From assembly GCA_938020525.1 (NCBI GenBank), contig CALIHW010000060.1, forward strand, positions 1-60,059: DNA of 60,059 bases, given 5' to 3'. Below, in pieces: positions 30,045 to 44,093 of the stretch (position 1 is the stretch's first letter; each line of letters begins with the position of its first letter). A program made the position numbers and the translations under genes. The notes under the pieces were generated by a model. That model was not told the DNA's origin and made no database searches. It saw only the letters and a list, made by a program, of their open reading frames with translations. This DNA is from an uncultured Granulosicoccaceae bacterium (GTDB taxonomy: Bacteria; Pseudomonadota; Gammaproteobacteria; Granulosicoccales; Granulosicoccaceae).

Positions 30045-31418
30045 TTGTCGGTCTGGAATCGTTGTCTGTCGCACTTATCAAATGAACTGTCAGTCCAGGA
30101 AATGACCACATGGGTTTTATGCCTGCAAGCCAATGAAACAGATCAGGGGATAAAACTTCTCGCGCCCAATGAATACGTGCGTGAAAAAGTAGCGAGTAGC
30201 TACGCCACCAGAATTAGAGAAATTGCTGTAAAGCTTGCTCAAAGTGACGAGTTCAAGGTTCTGGTAGACGTTGGCAACGGTGCACCTGCAAAACCTATAG
30301 CTAGCGATGCCGCCGGTAATGCACATCAGCAACCAATAAGTGCTCAAACTGCCACCCGTGGCAACACCGCGCCGCAAAATACCAAGCCACGCAGAGAATT
30401 CGAGACAGCGCTCAACAAGGACTTTAACTTTGATACTTACATCGAAGGTAAATCCAACCAGTTTGGACGTGCCGCGGCACTTCAAATAGGAGAAAACCCG
30501 GGTGGCTCCTACAACCCGCTATTTATCTACGGTGGTGTCGGCCTCGGGAAAACCCATTTAATGCAGGCAGTTGGCAACCTTATGGTTGAGCGCGGTGCGC
30601 GCAAGGTTCAGTACCTGCACTCTGAAAAATTTGTCCGTGAAATGGTGCAATCACTTCGCAATGGCACCCAGGATGAATTCAAAAAACACTACCGAAGCCT
30701 GGACGCATTACTAGTGGATGACATTCAGTTCTTCGCTAATAAAACCCAAACGCAGGAAGAATTTTTCCACACCTTTAACGCTCTGTTAGAGAATGGCCAG
30801 CAGATCATCATGACCTGTGATCGCTACCCTCAGGAAATAGATGGCGTTGAAGAGAGACTTAAATCGCGTTTTGGCTGGGGCTTAACCGTTGCTATCGAGC
30901 CTCCGGAACTCGAAACCCGGGTAGCCATTCTCAATGCTAAAGCAGAACAATACGGTTACGAATTATCTGAAGAAGTCAGCTTCTTTATAGCCAGCAGAAT
31001 CGCCTCCAATGTGCGTGAACTGGAGGGTGCTTTACGTCGAGTAGCGGCAAACTCACAGTTCACTGGCAAACCTATAACAACAGACTTTGTTAAAGACGCA
31101 TTAAAAGATCTGCTCGCGGTTAGAGACAGACTTGTGACAGTGCAAAACATTCAAAAGACAGTTTGTGATTACTACCAGGTCCGCAATTCAGACCTGTTAT
31201 CTGCAAAACGCAATCGTTCTATTGCACGTCCCAGGCAAGTGGCCATGTATCTGTCGAAAAAATTAACTCGCCACAGCCTGCCTGAGATTGGTGAAGCGTT
31301 CGGCGGGCGCGACCATACAACGGTATTGCACGCATTCAGAAAGATCACCGAGCTGTCTCAGTCTGACAGTCGTATAGAAGAAGATATTAAGCACCTGACC
31401 CGCGCCCTCTCGCAATAA
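30045..31418 (+). CDS. dnaA: Chromosomal replication initiator DnaA
   Basis: 457 residues from a TTG start with GGGGAGAG eight bases upstream. Domain I starts SVWNRCLSHLSNELS, domain II is a short Gln/Thr-rich linker, and domain III has NPLFIYGGVGLGKTHLMQAVGN (Walker A) and ALLVDDIQFF (Walker B). Domain IV has the DnaA signature in the segment GGRDHTTVLHAFRKI. It melts the origin and loads DnaB. It is followed by dnaN after a 365-base gap that is a likely origin. Confidence 0.99.
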   Translation: MSVWNRCLSHLSNELSVQEMTTWVLCLQANETDQGIKLLAPNEYVREKVASSYATRIREIAVKLAQSDEFKVLVDVGNGAPAKPIASDAAGNAHQQPISAQTATRGNTAPQNTKPRREFETALNKDFNFDTYIEGKSNQFGRAAALQIGENPGGSYNPLFIYGGVGLGKTHLMQAVGNLMVERGARKVQYLHSEKFVREMVQSLRNGTQDEFKKHYRSLDALLVDDIQFFANKTQTQEEFFHTFNALLENGQQIIMTCDRYPQEIDGVEERLKSRFGWGLTVAIEPPELETRVAILNAKAEQYGYELSEEVSFFIASRIASNVRELEGALRRVAANSQFTGKPITTDFVKDALKDLLAVRDRLVTVQNIQKTVCDYYQVRNSDLLSAKRNRSIARPRQVAMYLSKKLTRHSLPEIGEAFGGRDHTTVLHAFRKITELSQSDSRIEEDIKHLTRALSQ

Positions 31419-31559
31419 CCTGTGCAGTAACTCAAGACCTATGTGAATCGGAAGTTAAGTTTGTATAGATGGTTTATTCAGAGAGAACGTGGACGGTAAA
31501 ATTTTAAGCTAATTGCCCTTGTAATTACACCGCTTGTGCCTGTGTCTGGTATGGTCAAT

Positions 31560-31783
31560 TAGCTGTTGATAAGTTGTGGGAACTTGCGGGAGTAAATTTA
31601 AGCATCCGATTTATCCAAGTTTAGTCTCAGGTTATCCACAGGATCGGGAGTCGGTTTTCCCTCACCGTATTCATATTTAACACATTGATTTAATTGGAAT
31701 TTATTGGGTTATGTACAGATTTATTCTGCTTAATAACTACAGAAATAAGTATTAAATAAAAAACCTTATATATATTGGCAAAC
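31560..31783. other. Candidate oriC (dnaA-dnaN intergenic)
   Basis: A perfect DnaA box TTATCCACA (31632-31640), a one-mismatch box TGTTGATAA (31564-31572) and a weaker box TTATCCAAG (31611-31619) lie within 80 bases. They are followed by about 110 very AT-rich bases (31669-31776) that could be the unwinding element. This clusters more boxes beside an AT-rich tract than the rpmH-dnaA gap. The remaining part (31419-31559) shows nothing recognisable. Confidence 0.62.
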
Positions 31784-32884
31784 ATGAAATTCGCAATTTC
31801 CAAACTTGAACTCTTCGCACCGTTACAACAAGTGGTCGGTGTTGTAGAACGTAAACAGACCCATGAAGTCATGAACAATCTGTTGTTTGTAGCGACGGAC
31901 GATAGTCTGGAAATTACGGGTACAGACAATGAAGTTGAGCTCATTACAAAAATACCGCTGATCGTATCGGAGCCGGGTCGCTCCACTATTCCGGCTCGCA
32001 AGTTGTTTGATATCTGCCGCTCGCTCGATGACAACGCCAGACTTGATTTTGAGGTTGATAACGAGAAGGCTAAAATCAAAACTGGCAAGAGTCGGTTTAC
32101 TCTAGCTACCCTGCCCGTTGATGAATTTCCATTAGTAGATGCGCTCACCGATGCAACGGTAATTTCACTGCCGCAAAAGCAACTGGATCGCGCTATTAAA
32201 CGCACATCATTTGCGATGGCTCAGCAGGATGTTCGCTATTACCTGAATGGATTATTGCTACAGATTGCCGAGAATGAGCTTTGTTGTGTAAGTACTGATG
32301 GACACAGACTGGCGTTGCACAAGACGCCAATTGACATTGATGGCAGTGAAACCATATCTGCAATCATTCCACGCAAAGCCATCAATGAACTATCTCGTCT
32401 GATAGATGACACTGACACTGATATCACACTGAATTTCACCAGCAACCATCTACAGGTGAAACTTGGAGCACTACAGCTCACCTCTAAACTCATTGATGGA
32501 AAATTTCCGGATTACGACAAAGTGATTCCGCTTGCCAGTGATAATGTGGCTATTGTGGACCGAGATCTACTGAAACAGGCACTGAGCCGAAGTGCGATTC
32601 TTGCCAATGAAACCTATAAAGGCGTGAGAGTCACCCTGGATAAAGACCTGCTGGGCATTCAAACCAATAATCCTAAACATGAAGAAGCTGAAGATGAACT
32701 GCAGATTGATTACAGCGGACAGCCAATAGAAATAGGCTTTAACGTCGTATATTTGCTGGATATACTGAATGCGATCGATTCGGAATCAGCTGAACTTAAT
32801 GTCAGCGATAACGTTAGCAGCATGGTGATACATCCGGCTGACGACAAGCAGAGCACTTACGTTGTCATGCCAATGCGCCTGTAA
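31784..32884 (+). CDS. dnaN: DNA polymerase III sliding clamp (beta)
   Basis: 366 residues from the ATG at 31784 (MKFAISKLELFAPLQQVVGVVERK), the family start and length; an in-frame TTG nine bases upstream is less likely. Conserved blocks include LPVDEFPLVD and FNVVYLLDILNAI, with the terminal MPMRL expected of the clamp. It encircles DNA and tethers polymerase III. The ribosome-binding site is poor. Confidence 0.99.
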   Translation: MKFAISKLELFAPLQQVVGVVERKQTHEVMNNLLFVATDDSLEITGTDNEVELITKIPLIVSEPGRSTIPARKLFDICRSLDDNARLDFEVDNEKAKIKTGKSRFTLATLPVDEFPLVDALTDATVISLPQKQLDRAIKRTSFAMAQQDVRYYLNGLLLQIAENELCCVSTDGHRLALHKTPIDIDGSETISAIIPRKAINELSRLIDDTDTDITLNFTSNHLQVKLGALQLTSKLIDGKFPDYDKVIPLASDNVAIVDRDLLKQALSRSAILANETYKGVRVTLDKDLLGIQTNNPKHEEAEDELQIDYSGQPIEIGFNVVYLLDILNAIDSESAELNVSDNVSSMVIHPADDKQSTYVVMPMRL

Positions 32885-33002
32885 TCCTATCGATAGCCAA
32901 TTGTCTTTCGTTAGCTAATTCGGTGTAACCTCGCAGGATGCTTCACTCTCCCTGCTTTGCCGTCAATATAATTGCGCAGATCTTTTGCGCGGCAGGTTTT
33001 AC

Positions 33003-36574
<3,572 letters not shown>

Positions 36575-36975
36575 ACCGAATTATTCACGAAATCGACGGC
36601 ATTTCACTTGATCATTGATTCCATCTGTATAGGTGATATGTGAGGGATTCTTTTCTTTTGCAATTTTCAATAAGCCAAGCTTAGAAAATCAAGGGGTGCT
36701 ACAAAGCCCTAAGATTTAAAACCAGGCACTGTGAAAACAAACCTCTGCGCGATATGCTCGCCACTACACGAATAATTCGGGCTAGTTGTCTGACAGCCCT
36801 GTTTTAATTGAATGTTTAGAGTCCCTGCCGTAACAGCTTTCGTGCTGGATATCTTACATAAATGCCGGGCAGGGCTGTAAACCTGTGCAGAGCGCTACTT
36901 TTAATACCAGTATGTGTACAACCGCGTGGCATTTGCCGATAACACAGACAGACTAAACGTACAGAGTAAATAACA
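36575..36975 (+). promoter_or_regulatory. prlC leader region with mutually exclusive hairpins
   Basis: The 400-base gap holds no gene. Its right half contains CAGGGCTGT (36870-36878), which can pair perfectly with ACAGCCCTG (36793-36801). The overlapping GGCAGGG (36868-36874) can instead pair with CCCTGCC (36823-36829). The two pairings exclude each other, and a small hairpin lies inside the second. This could be a switching leader or merely a terminator-like fold; no riboswitch class is recognised. Confidence 0.35.
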
Positions 36976-39003
36976 ATGCAAGGATATCTGGATCTCCCCG
37001 AGTTTTCTAAAATCGACCTGAGTCAGGTCGAGTCAAAGCTTGATGAGCTGCTGGTAAGAGCGGATCAGAAAATTGCAGCGTTGGAAAAAGTCACCGACCC
37101 TACCTGGGATAATTTCCTTTACGAGCTGGATGAAACGGTAGACGAGATTCAGCGATTTTACTCACCCGTTAGGCATATGAATGCAGTCGTTAACAGTGAC
37201 CAGATTCGTGAAGTGCACAATGCCTGTCTGCCCAAGTTGACTGCCTGGTACACAGAGCTCGGTCAGAACCATGCGTTGTATCAACATACCCAAACAATTG
37301 CAGACAGTGAATCGTTCAAATCCTTTGATCAGGGGCAGCGCAAGAGTGTTGAGGATCAGTTGCTTAGTTTCAAGCTCGGTGGTGTAGCACTTCAAGGTAA
37401 GGACCGTAAGCGCTACCAGGAAATCGCTGCTGAGCTCAGTCAGCTGAGTACAAAATTCAATGAAAATGTGCTCGATTCAGGTAATGATTTCAGGCTCAAC
37501 TTTAAAGACGCAAAAGCACTGGATGGCTTCCCGCAAAATTCTATTGATTTGGCGCTGCAATCAGCAAAAGAAAAGGATGAAGAAGGCTACAGTTTGACGC
37601 TCGATTTTCCAAACTACTACGCGGTGATGACCTTTGCCAATGATCGTGATCTTCGCAAGCAGATGTACTCTGCTTGGAACAGCCGTGCTACAGGCATACG
37701 CGATGAAAAATGGGACAACGCGCCAATCATCGAACAGACGATTAAGCTGCGTACTGAAAAAGCAGCATTATTGGGTTTTGACAGTTATGCCGATTACTCT
37801 ATTGCCAACAAAATGGTCGACAGCCCGCAACAGGTTATTGATTTTTTGAATGATCTGGCAGACCGTGCCAAACCATCGGCGATGAAAGATTATAAAGAGC
37901 TCGAAGCATTTGCCACCCTTGAGGCAGAAATAAAAGTAGAGACGCTGGAACCGTGGGATGTTTCCTACTATTCCAATCAACTGAAGAAGAAACTCTACGA
38001 TTTTTCAGAGCAAGACTTAAAGCCCTATTTTCCTGCCAGTCTTTGTGTGCCGGGCATGTTTGAAGTGACTGGCAGATTGTTTGGTATTGAAATCACTGAA
38101 GTCAAAGATGCTGACGTCTGGCATAAAGATGTCACTCTGTACCAGATTACAGATAAATCTAATGGCGAGCTTCGTGGTGCGTTCTACATGGATAACTATG
38201 CCCGCAGTGGTAAACGTGCCGGTGCCTGGATGGATGTCTGTGTAGGCCGAATGAAAAAGAAAGACTCGGTACAGCTACCCATTGCCTACCTTACCTGTAA
38301 CCTGACTCCGCCGGTCGGTGATCAACCCGCGCTACTGACACACAATGAACTGACCACTTTGTTTCATGAGTTCGGTCATGGACTACATCATATGCTTACC
38401 CGGGTTGATTATGGCTCAGTGTCTGGCATCAGTGGTGTCGAGTGGGACGCCGTTGAGCTGCCAAGTCAGTTTCTTGAAAACTGGTGTTGGGAGCGTGAAT
38501 CAATTGATCTGGTCAGTGGCCATTATGAAACCGGTGATAAGCTGCCGCAGGATTTACTAGACAAAGCCCGTACGGCGAAGAACTTTCAATCCGGTTTGAC
38601 TACCGTCAGACAACTCGAGTTTGGTCTGTTCGATATGAAGACTCATTTGCGCACGGATAATCCAGACGCTGCAGCGATACAACAGATTCTCGATGATGTT
38701 CGTCGTGAAGTTGCAGCTTATGAAGTTCCAGCGGAAGTTAAATTTCAGAACGCTTTTTCGCACATTTTTGCCGGAGGCTATGCGGCTGGATACTTCAGCT
38801 ACAAGTGGGCCGAGGTGTTGTCGTCAGATGCCTATGCAAAATTTGAAGAAGAGGGCATCTTCAATGAACAAACTGGCCGACATTTCATGCAGTCAATCCT
38901 TGAGAAAGGTGGTACGCAGAAAGCACTTGAGTTGTTTGTAGATTTCCGTGGTCGCAAACCGGAAATTGATGCTTTACTGCGTCATACCGGTCTCGCAGCT
39001 TGA
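36976..39003 (+). CDS. prlC: Oligopeptidase A (M3 zinc metallopeptidase)
   Basis: 675 residues, typical for PrlC. The zinc motif HEFGHGLHHML lies near residue 464, followed by GVEWDAVELPSQFLENW, which holds the third zinc ligand region. The helical N-terminal domain starts LPEFSKIDLSQVESKLDELL. It is a cytoplasmic peptidase that degrades small peptides, including cleaved signal peptides. The start has a weak ribosome-binding site and a structured leader. ubiD follows after 22 bases. Confidence 0.96.
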   Translation: MQGYLDLPEFSKIDLSQVESKLDELLVRADQKIAALEKVTDPTWDNFLYELDETVDEIQRFYSPVRHMNAVVNSDQIREVHNACLPKLTAWYTELGQNHALYQHTQTIADSESFKSFDQGQRKSVEDQLLSFKLGGVALQGKDRKRYQEIAAELSQLSTKFNENVLDSGNDFRLNFKDAKALDGFPQNSIDLALQSAKEKDEEGYSLTLDFPNYYAVMTFANDRDLRKQMYSAWNSRATGIRDEKWDNAPIIEQTIKLRTEKAALLGFDSYADYSIANKMVDSPQQVIDFLNDLADRAKPSAMKDYKELEAFATLEAEIKVETLEPWDVSYYSNQLKKKLYDFSEQDLKPYFPASLCVPGMFEVTGRLFGIEITEVKDADVWHKDVTLYQITDKSNGELRGAFYMDNYARSGKRAGAWMDVCVGRMKKKDSVQLPIAYLTCNLTPPVGDQPALLTHNELTTLFHEFGHGLHHMLTRVDYGSVSGISGVEWDAVELPSQFLENWCWERESIDLVSGHYETGDKLPQDLLDKARTAKNFQSGLTTVRQLEFGLFDMKTHLRTDNPDAAAIQQILDDVRREVAAYEVPAEVKFQNAFSHIFAGGYAAGYFSYKWAEVLSSDAYAKFEEEGIFNEQTGRHFMQSILEKGGTQKALELFVDFRGRKPEIDALLRHTGLAA

Positions 39004-39025
39004 TTAAATGGGATATTAATACGCA

Positions 39026-40489
39026 TTGAAATATCGTGATCTGAGGGAATTTATCGCGAGTCTTGAAGAGCGCGGTGAGCTAAAAAGAATAGGCCAGGCT
39101 ATAGACCCGCATCTTGAAATGACAGAAATCAGTGACCGGGTGCTGCGTGCTGAAGGTCCGGCGTTGTTGTTTGAAAATCCTGTGGGCAGCAATATTCCAG
39201 CGCTTTGCAATCTGTTCGGCACACCAGCCAGAGTAGCTTATGGTATGGGTGAGCAAGATGTAGAAGCCTTGCGGGAAGTTGGCAAGTTGCTGGCTTTTTT
39301 AAAAGAGCCTGATCCCCCCAAAGGTTTGAAAGACGCTTGGAGTACGCTGCCGATTTTTAAAAAGGTGCTGGATATGGCGCCGAAAACTATTCGCAATGCA
39401 CCCTGCCAGCTAAACGTACTGCAGGGTGATGATGTCGATTTGTCACGCTACCCGATCCAGCATTGTTGGCCAGGGGACGCCGGTCCGTTGATTACCTGGG
39501 GATTGGTTGCTACCAAAGGCCCGAATAAAAAACGTCAGAACATGGGTATCTATCGCCAGCAGGTAATTGGTAAAAACCGGGTCATTATGCGCTGGTTATC
39601 TCACCGCGGTGGGGCGCTCGATCTACTCGAGTGGCAGCAAGCACATCCCGATAAACCGTTTCCAGTATCAGTGGTTCTGGGTTGTGATCCTGCGACAATA
39701 TTAGCGGCAGTGACACCGATACCCGATACGCTTTCTGAGCATGCATTTGCCGGCTTACTGCGTGGCAGCCGCACCGAGCTGGTTAAGTGCAAGACCAATG
39801 ATCTTTTGGTACCTGCCAGTGCCGAGATCGTACTGGAAGGGTCAATCGCACCGAACGACATGGCAGATGAAGGACCGTTTGGTGATCACACCGGCTACTA
39901 CAATGAAGTAGATAGCTTCCCGGTTTTTAGCATTGATACCATCACCGAGCGTGATGATCCGATTTATCACACCACCTACACTGGCAGACCTCCGGATGAA
40001 CCAGCGGTACTTGGTGTTGCATTAAACGAAGTGTTTGTACCGATATTACAGAAACAATTTCCGGAAATTATTGATTTTTACCTGCCCCCGGAAGGCTGTT
40101 CCTATCGGGTTGCTGTAGTGACAATGAAAAAACAATATCCAGGTCATGCCAAGCGCGTAATGATGGGTGTCTGGTCTTTCCTGCGACAATTCATGTACAC
40201 CAAGATGGTAATCGTTGCAGACGATGATATCGATGCCCGTAACTGGCAGGATGTAATTTGGGCAATGACGACTCGCATGGACCCGGCAAGAGATTGCACA
40301 ATTATCGAAAACACTCCGATCGACTATCTCGATTTTGCATCACCCGTGTCGGGTCTTGGTTCAAAAATAGGTTTTGATGCGACCAACAAGTGGCCAGGTG
40401 AGACTGATAGAGAGTGGGGCGAGCCAATCGTAATGGCTGATGACACTAAAAAGCGTATCGATGAAATCTGGGGTTCACTGGGTATCTAG
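39026..40489 (+). CDS. ubiD: 4-hydroxy-3-polyprenylbenzoate decarboxylase UbiD
   Basis: 487 residues from a TTG at 39026, giving [22 protein letters not shown], the family start. Conserved blocks include [24 protein letters not shown] (prenyl-FMN binding) and the catalytic region [15 protein letters not shown]. It decarboxylates the ring of the ubiquinone precursor using prenylated FMN made by UbiX, which is not in this window. It follows prlC closely and may be co-transcribed. Confidence 0.97.
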   Translation: MKYRDLREFIASLEERGELKRIGQAIDPHLEMTEISDRVLRAEGPALLFENPVGSNIPALCNLFGTPARVAYGMGEQDVEALREVGKLLAFLKEPDPPKGLKDAWSTLPIFKKVLDMAPKTIRNAPCQLNVLQGDDVDLSRYPIQHCWPGDAGPLITWGLVATKGPNKKRQNMGIYRQQVIGKNRVIMRWLSHRGGALDLLEWQQAHPDKPFPVSVVLGCDPATILAAVTPIPDTLSEHAFAGLLRGSRTELVKCKTNDLLVPASAEIVLEGSIAPNDMADEGPFGDHTGYYNEVDSFPVFSIDTITERDDPIYHTTYTGRPPDEPAVLGVALNEVFVPILQKQFPEIIDFYLPPEGCSYRVAVVTMKKQYPGHAKRVMMGVWSFLRQFMYTKMVIVADDDIDARNWQDVIWAMTTRMDPARDCTIIENTPIDYLDFASPVSGLGSKIGFDATNKWPGETDREWGEPIVMADDTKKRIDEIWGSLGI

Positions 40490-40576
40490 CGGCGAGACTA
40501 TTCTTGAAATGGCGTGTATACCGCGAATAGCTTTAGTCATGGTGTACTTGTTAGAGCGACTTGATTCAAGAATCGA

Positions 40577-43039
40577 TCACGCAGCGTGCTGCCGTGGTGG
40601 CATGAACAAGTTCAATTCCTGCGGTGATTGAGGGCGCGAGAAATGGTAGCCCTGTCCTCTGTCGCATCCAAGGTTTTGCAGTGCCTCGGCATGTGCTTCG
40701 GTTTCTATGCCTTCTGCAGTTACTGTTATTCCCATAGCGTGACCGAGTTGCACTGATGCATTGACGATCGCAGCGTCACTGGCATTCGACAACATACCTT
40801 TAACGAAAGTCTGATCTACTTTCAATAACGAGAGTGGCATCTCCCTTAGCCTTTCCAGTGACGAGTACCCGGTGCCAAAATCATCCATCGCAAATTCGAT
40901 ACCGACGCTGTTGAGTCTGCGCATTGCCTCGTTGGAACGCGTGTAGTCTTCCATAACAGTGGTCTCAGTTATCTCGATGGTTAGTGAGCTGGGGGGCACA
41001 GCGGAATGCTCGACGATATCGAGTATCGACTGGACGAAGCTCGCATCGCGTAGCAGCGCGGCAGAGACGTTGACAGACATAGTAAAGTCTCTAGGCAGTT
41101 GCATTGTGTTAGACCATTCTGCCAGCTGCCCCAACGCCTCTTTCATTATCCATTGACTAATACGCGAGATATAGCCATTACGTTCGAGCATTGTGATGAT
41201 CTCAATCGTTGGTATTTCTACACACTCTGAGTGATTACAACGCAATAACGCCTCGACTCCAATAATCTCTCCACGGGTCAAGTCGACATAGGGCTGGTAC
41301 ACCATGGTAAACATCGTATCAGGTGTATTGAGTTCGATGAGTTCGGCCAGACGGCGGAATCGCGTGGCTTTCTCGTGGAGTGTGGCTGAGTAGAAGCAGT
41401 AGCTACCTCTTCCATTTTCTTTGGCATTGTAGAGAGCCAGATCTGCCCTTTTCACAAGTTCGGTTATATCTGTACACTGCAGCGAATCGACAGCGATGCC
41501 AATCGTTGCTGACGGTACTATTTTTTCCCCCTGGTAGCTGATTGGTTGCGATGTGCTCTGTCTGATCCTGTCGACAATAGCGTTGGCGTCTTCAGCTTTA
41601 TCCAGAGAACACAAAAGTACTGTAAATTCGTCTCCGCCGACTCTCGCAGCATAGTCGGTTGAACCAATGCACTCTTGCAAACGACCAGCGAACACCTCTA
41701 ATAATCGATCACCTGCATCGTGACCGAGTGAGTCGTTTACTTTCTTAAAGTAATCGAGATCAATGATGAGTATACCTGCAAGGCCTGAATTAAGCTGGGA
41801 TGCGGAATTCAAAGTCGTAATTCTATTGTTAAGTGCCTTTCTGTTTGCAAGGCCGGTTAGCTCATCGGTATAAGCTATTTTTTCCAATGCCTGGTGTGAG
41901 GTCGACATCGACTCTCGCATCGCATTGAAAGCACCGATCAAACCCCGGACTTCATGTACCCCGTCAGGTTTAAGCACTTTTTCATAGTTCCCGTTCTTTA
42001 GTGCCTCGGTTGCACGAAATAACTGGGTGACAGGTGCTGAAATACGTTTGGCTTCTGCATTTGAGAACACTAGAGCCACGACAATAACTATAAGTAACGC
42101 TAAAATAGAACAGATTGATAATACATTAGTCCACGCCGCGACTTGCTCAACACGACTGCGCATGGCAGAGACTTCAAGATCTGCAATTGCTGCAAGCTCG
42201 CTGGCGATGTCTGCTGATAATGGCGCTACACGTGTGCTGATAGTATGCCAGGCCACATTACTGCGAGGCGATCTTCGCGACTCGATGATGCTCTCCGCGA
42301 GCCGTTCTAATGTAGTGAACTGGGATGTTATCTTGTCGCTACCTGATTCGAGTGATAACAGTAACGTGCGGATACGGTCGACATGGCGCTTATAAGCGAT
42401 AGCATCGCTTTCATAACCATCAACCACAAACCGACCAAGAGCTGCCTCAGTTTCAGAAAGCGCCAGACGCAACTGAAACAAAGTTTCTATTGCCAGTGTT
42501 TCAGGTTGTTGTAGCCAGAAAACGGACATGGCTGCGACCAGCTGTTCACGCGCCGGACCAAACTCCTGACCAAATACCAGCCGCGCAGGCTCATTACCCG
42601 CTTTACCGGCAACCTCAATGGTCCATTCCTGTAATTTTTTTAGTCGGGTTAACTTTTCATCTACAGATGACAGTACTGCTTTACGACCCTTTGCGTCGTG
42701 GAACCCTGATAATGTGCTCAGCGACTCGAACGCTGGCTTGATTTCTTCACTCCAGGCAGTTTCTACGTTGTGTCGTAACTCAGGGTTCTTAAGTGCCACC
42801 CAGCCCCGCAGATTTGCTTCAGAACGCTGAAGGCCCAATTGCACCAGCATAGCTGCGGTTGCACTTGGAACATTCACAGTGCGAATAGTACTTATCGGTT
42901 CACGTAACATCTGCATCGCGACTGCCGCCAGTAATAAAACCAAAGCGGCCAGTCCTGCAACACGCAGGTGCGATCGCAGAAGTTGTTGACGCAGGGTAGT
43001 TACCTTCACACCGGATTGGTTGCCTGAGTACAGCCTCAC
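40577..43039 (-). CDS. Membrane sensor with HAMP, GGDEF and EAL domains
   Basis: The domains, in order, are: a membrane helix (VAGLAALVLLLAAVAM), a periplasmic helical region of about 290 residues, a second helix (LSICSILALLIVIVVALVF), HAMP (RISAPVTQLFRATEALKNGNYE), GGDEF with an intact signature (RVGGDEF), and EAL with VEALLRC, EITETTVM, DDFGTGYSS and AEGIET. Both activities are possible; no RxxD inhibitory site precedes GGDEF. The frame extends upstream into the cytochrome gene, so I choose the GTG at 43039 (43009 is an alternative). It is the last gene of the MauG-cupredoxin-cytochrome operon and probably senses something related to it. Confidence 0.9.
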   Translation of the reverse strand: MRLYSGNQSGVKVTTLRQQLLRSHLRVAGLAALVLLLAAVAMQMLREPISTIRTVNVPSATAAMLVQLGLQRSEANLRGWVALKNPELRHNVETAWSEEIKPAFESLSTLSGFHDAKGRKAVLSSVDEKLTRLKKLQEWTIEVAGKAGNEPARLVFGQEFGPAREQLVAAMSVFWLQQPETLAIETLFQLRLALSETEAALGRFVVDGYESDAIAYKRHVDRIRTLLLSLESGSDKITSQFTTLERLAESIIESRRSPRSNVAWHTISTRVAPLSADIASELAAIADLEVSAMRSRVEQVAAWTNVLSICSILALLIVIVVALVFSNAEAKRISAPVTQLFRATEALKNGNYEKVLKPDGVHEVRGLIGAFNAMRESMSTSHQALEKIAYTDELTGLANRKALNNRITTLNSASQLNSGLAGILIIDLDYFKKVNDSLGHDAGDRLLEVFAGRLQECIGSTDYAARVGGDEFTVLLCSLDKAEDANAIVDRIRQSTSQPISYQGEKIVPSATIGIAVDSLQCTDITELVKRADLALYNAKENGRGSYCFYSATLHEKATRFRRLAELIELNTPDTMFTMVYQPYVDLTRGEIIGVEALLRCNHSECVEIPTIEIITMLERNGYISRISQWIMKEALGQLAEWSNTMQLPRDFTMSVNVSAALLRDASFVQSILDIVEHSAVPPSSLTIEITETTVMEDYTRSNEAMRRLNSVGIEFAMDDFGTGYSSLERLREMPLSLLKVDQTFVKGMLSNASDAAIVNASVQLGHAMGITVTAEGIETEAHAEALQNLGCDRGQGYHFSRPQSPQELNLFMPPRQHAA

Positions 43040-43044
43040 TGAAG

Positions 43045-43743
43045 TTACTCTGCTTCTGCGATTCTTAGTGTAGTAAGGTAATTTGCCACGCTTATAAGTT
43101 CTGCGTAAACGAGTTCCTGACCCCACGGAGGCATTCTTTCTGATCTACCCATTGCTTTACCACCGCTGCTTATAATGGCGATTATCTCTTCCAGTGGCAA
43201 ACTGCTAAGTGTCAAATCAGATGGTGCCGGATTTTTAATGATCCTGCTCATACGGCCATCACCTGCACCTGTTGCACCATGACAGCTTTCGCAACGCGCT
43301 CGATAAATCTTGCGCCCATCGATTCGCTCTGGAGGAATATCAACACTCGCCAATATCTGCTGAGCGCGAGAAAAATCGTTTCGCAATGCCTCAACGAAAG
43401 CCGTTACGGCTGCTATCTCTGACGCCTCCAGTTCATGTCGCCATGGTGGCGATAGCTCATTACTCGACGATAATGTAGTGCCGAATTTGACGATATCCCG
43501 GATAGACTGACTAGGGTCATCAGTGGTTTTCAGACTCGTATTGGGATAATCATGAACCAGTAGTGCCATTGGTCCTTCGCCAAGTCCTTTTGAGCCGTGA
43601 CACAGAGCGCAGCGTTCAAGGTAGACCCGTGCTCCGTGATCTACATCAGTATCGTTTGCATTGACATTGACAAAGAGCAGACACAGTACCGTCAACGTTA
43701 GGAAGCGTGCTAACCTGTGTGTGCCTACTCTATTGAGTATCAC
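43045..43743 (-). CDS. Periplasmic diheme cytochrome c
   Basis: 232 residues. A signal peptide (FLTLTVLCLLFVNVNA) is followed by two cytochrome c domains, with CALCHGSKGLGEGP near residue 45 and CESCHGATGAGDGR near residue 152. Each domain has a downstream Met candidate for the sixth haem ligand (SERMPPWGQE in the second). It is a likely electron carrier to or from the MauG-type enzyme. Its GTG start overlaps the stop codon of the cupredoxin gene, so the two are translationally coupled. Confidence 0.9.
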   Translation of the reverse strand: MILNRVGTHRLARFLTLTVLCLLFVNVNANDTDVDHGARVYLERCALCHGSKGLGEGPMALLVHDYPNTSLKTTDDPSQSIRDIVKFGTTLSSSNELSPPWRHELEASEIAAVTAFVEALRNDFSRAQQILASVDIPPERIDGRKIYRARCESCHGATGAGDGRMSRIIKNPAPSDLTLSSLPLEEIIAIISSGGKAMGRSERMPPWGQELVYAELISVANYLTTLRIAEAE

Positions 43744-44066
43744 TCCGTCACCTCAATTGTCATTTGCATACTTGGGTGGATCGCACATTCAACCTGGACT
43801 TCCCCGGCTTCTTCAAAAGTTATGTCTCTCGATTCGCCTTGTGGATAGGACCCGAGGTCGAAAGTTGCTGCTGGCGATAAACTGAAAACGTTATGGAAGA
43901 ACGGATCATCGTTGGTAAATGTCACAGTGTCACCGACATTGACCTGCAGTTTCTCCACTGAGAATTTTTTGTCTTTTTGTCCAACATTTGGCAGTTGGTC
44001 AGCGATGACGTATCCCACTGAGAACCAGAGCGTGAACGTAGTAAGTACTTTTAAGGCTGTATTCAT
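43740..44066 (-). CDS. Cupredoxin (blue copper, plastocyanin-like)
   Basis: 108 residues. A signal peptide ends near IADQ. The mature domain has the beta-sandwich pattern KLQVNVGDTVTFTNDDPFFHNVF and the copper-ligand set His (FFHN) and Cys-His-Met (ECAIHPSM), typical of type 1 copper sites. Such proteins are sometimes called methylamine utilization proteins by similarity, but no methylamine dehydrogenase is present. The mature part has no Trp. It lies between the MauG and cytochrome genes, suggesting electron transfer with both. Confidence 0.9.
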   Translation of the reverse strand: MNTALKVLTTFTLWFSVGYVIADQLPNVGQKDKKFSVEKLQVNVGDTVTFTNDDPFFHNVFSLSPAATFDLGSYPQGESRDITFEEAGEVQVECAIHPSMQMTIEVTE

Positions 44067-44093
44067 TATATTTTCTCTCTCCCGGGGAAGGGT

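Noticed and set aside
31690..32205. 171-codon ORF antisense to dnaN and similar long ORFs antisense to gyrB, mnmE and yidC
   Set aside because: They lie opposite well-supported genes, have no ribosome-binding sites and show no family features; they are reading-frame shadows.
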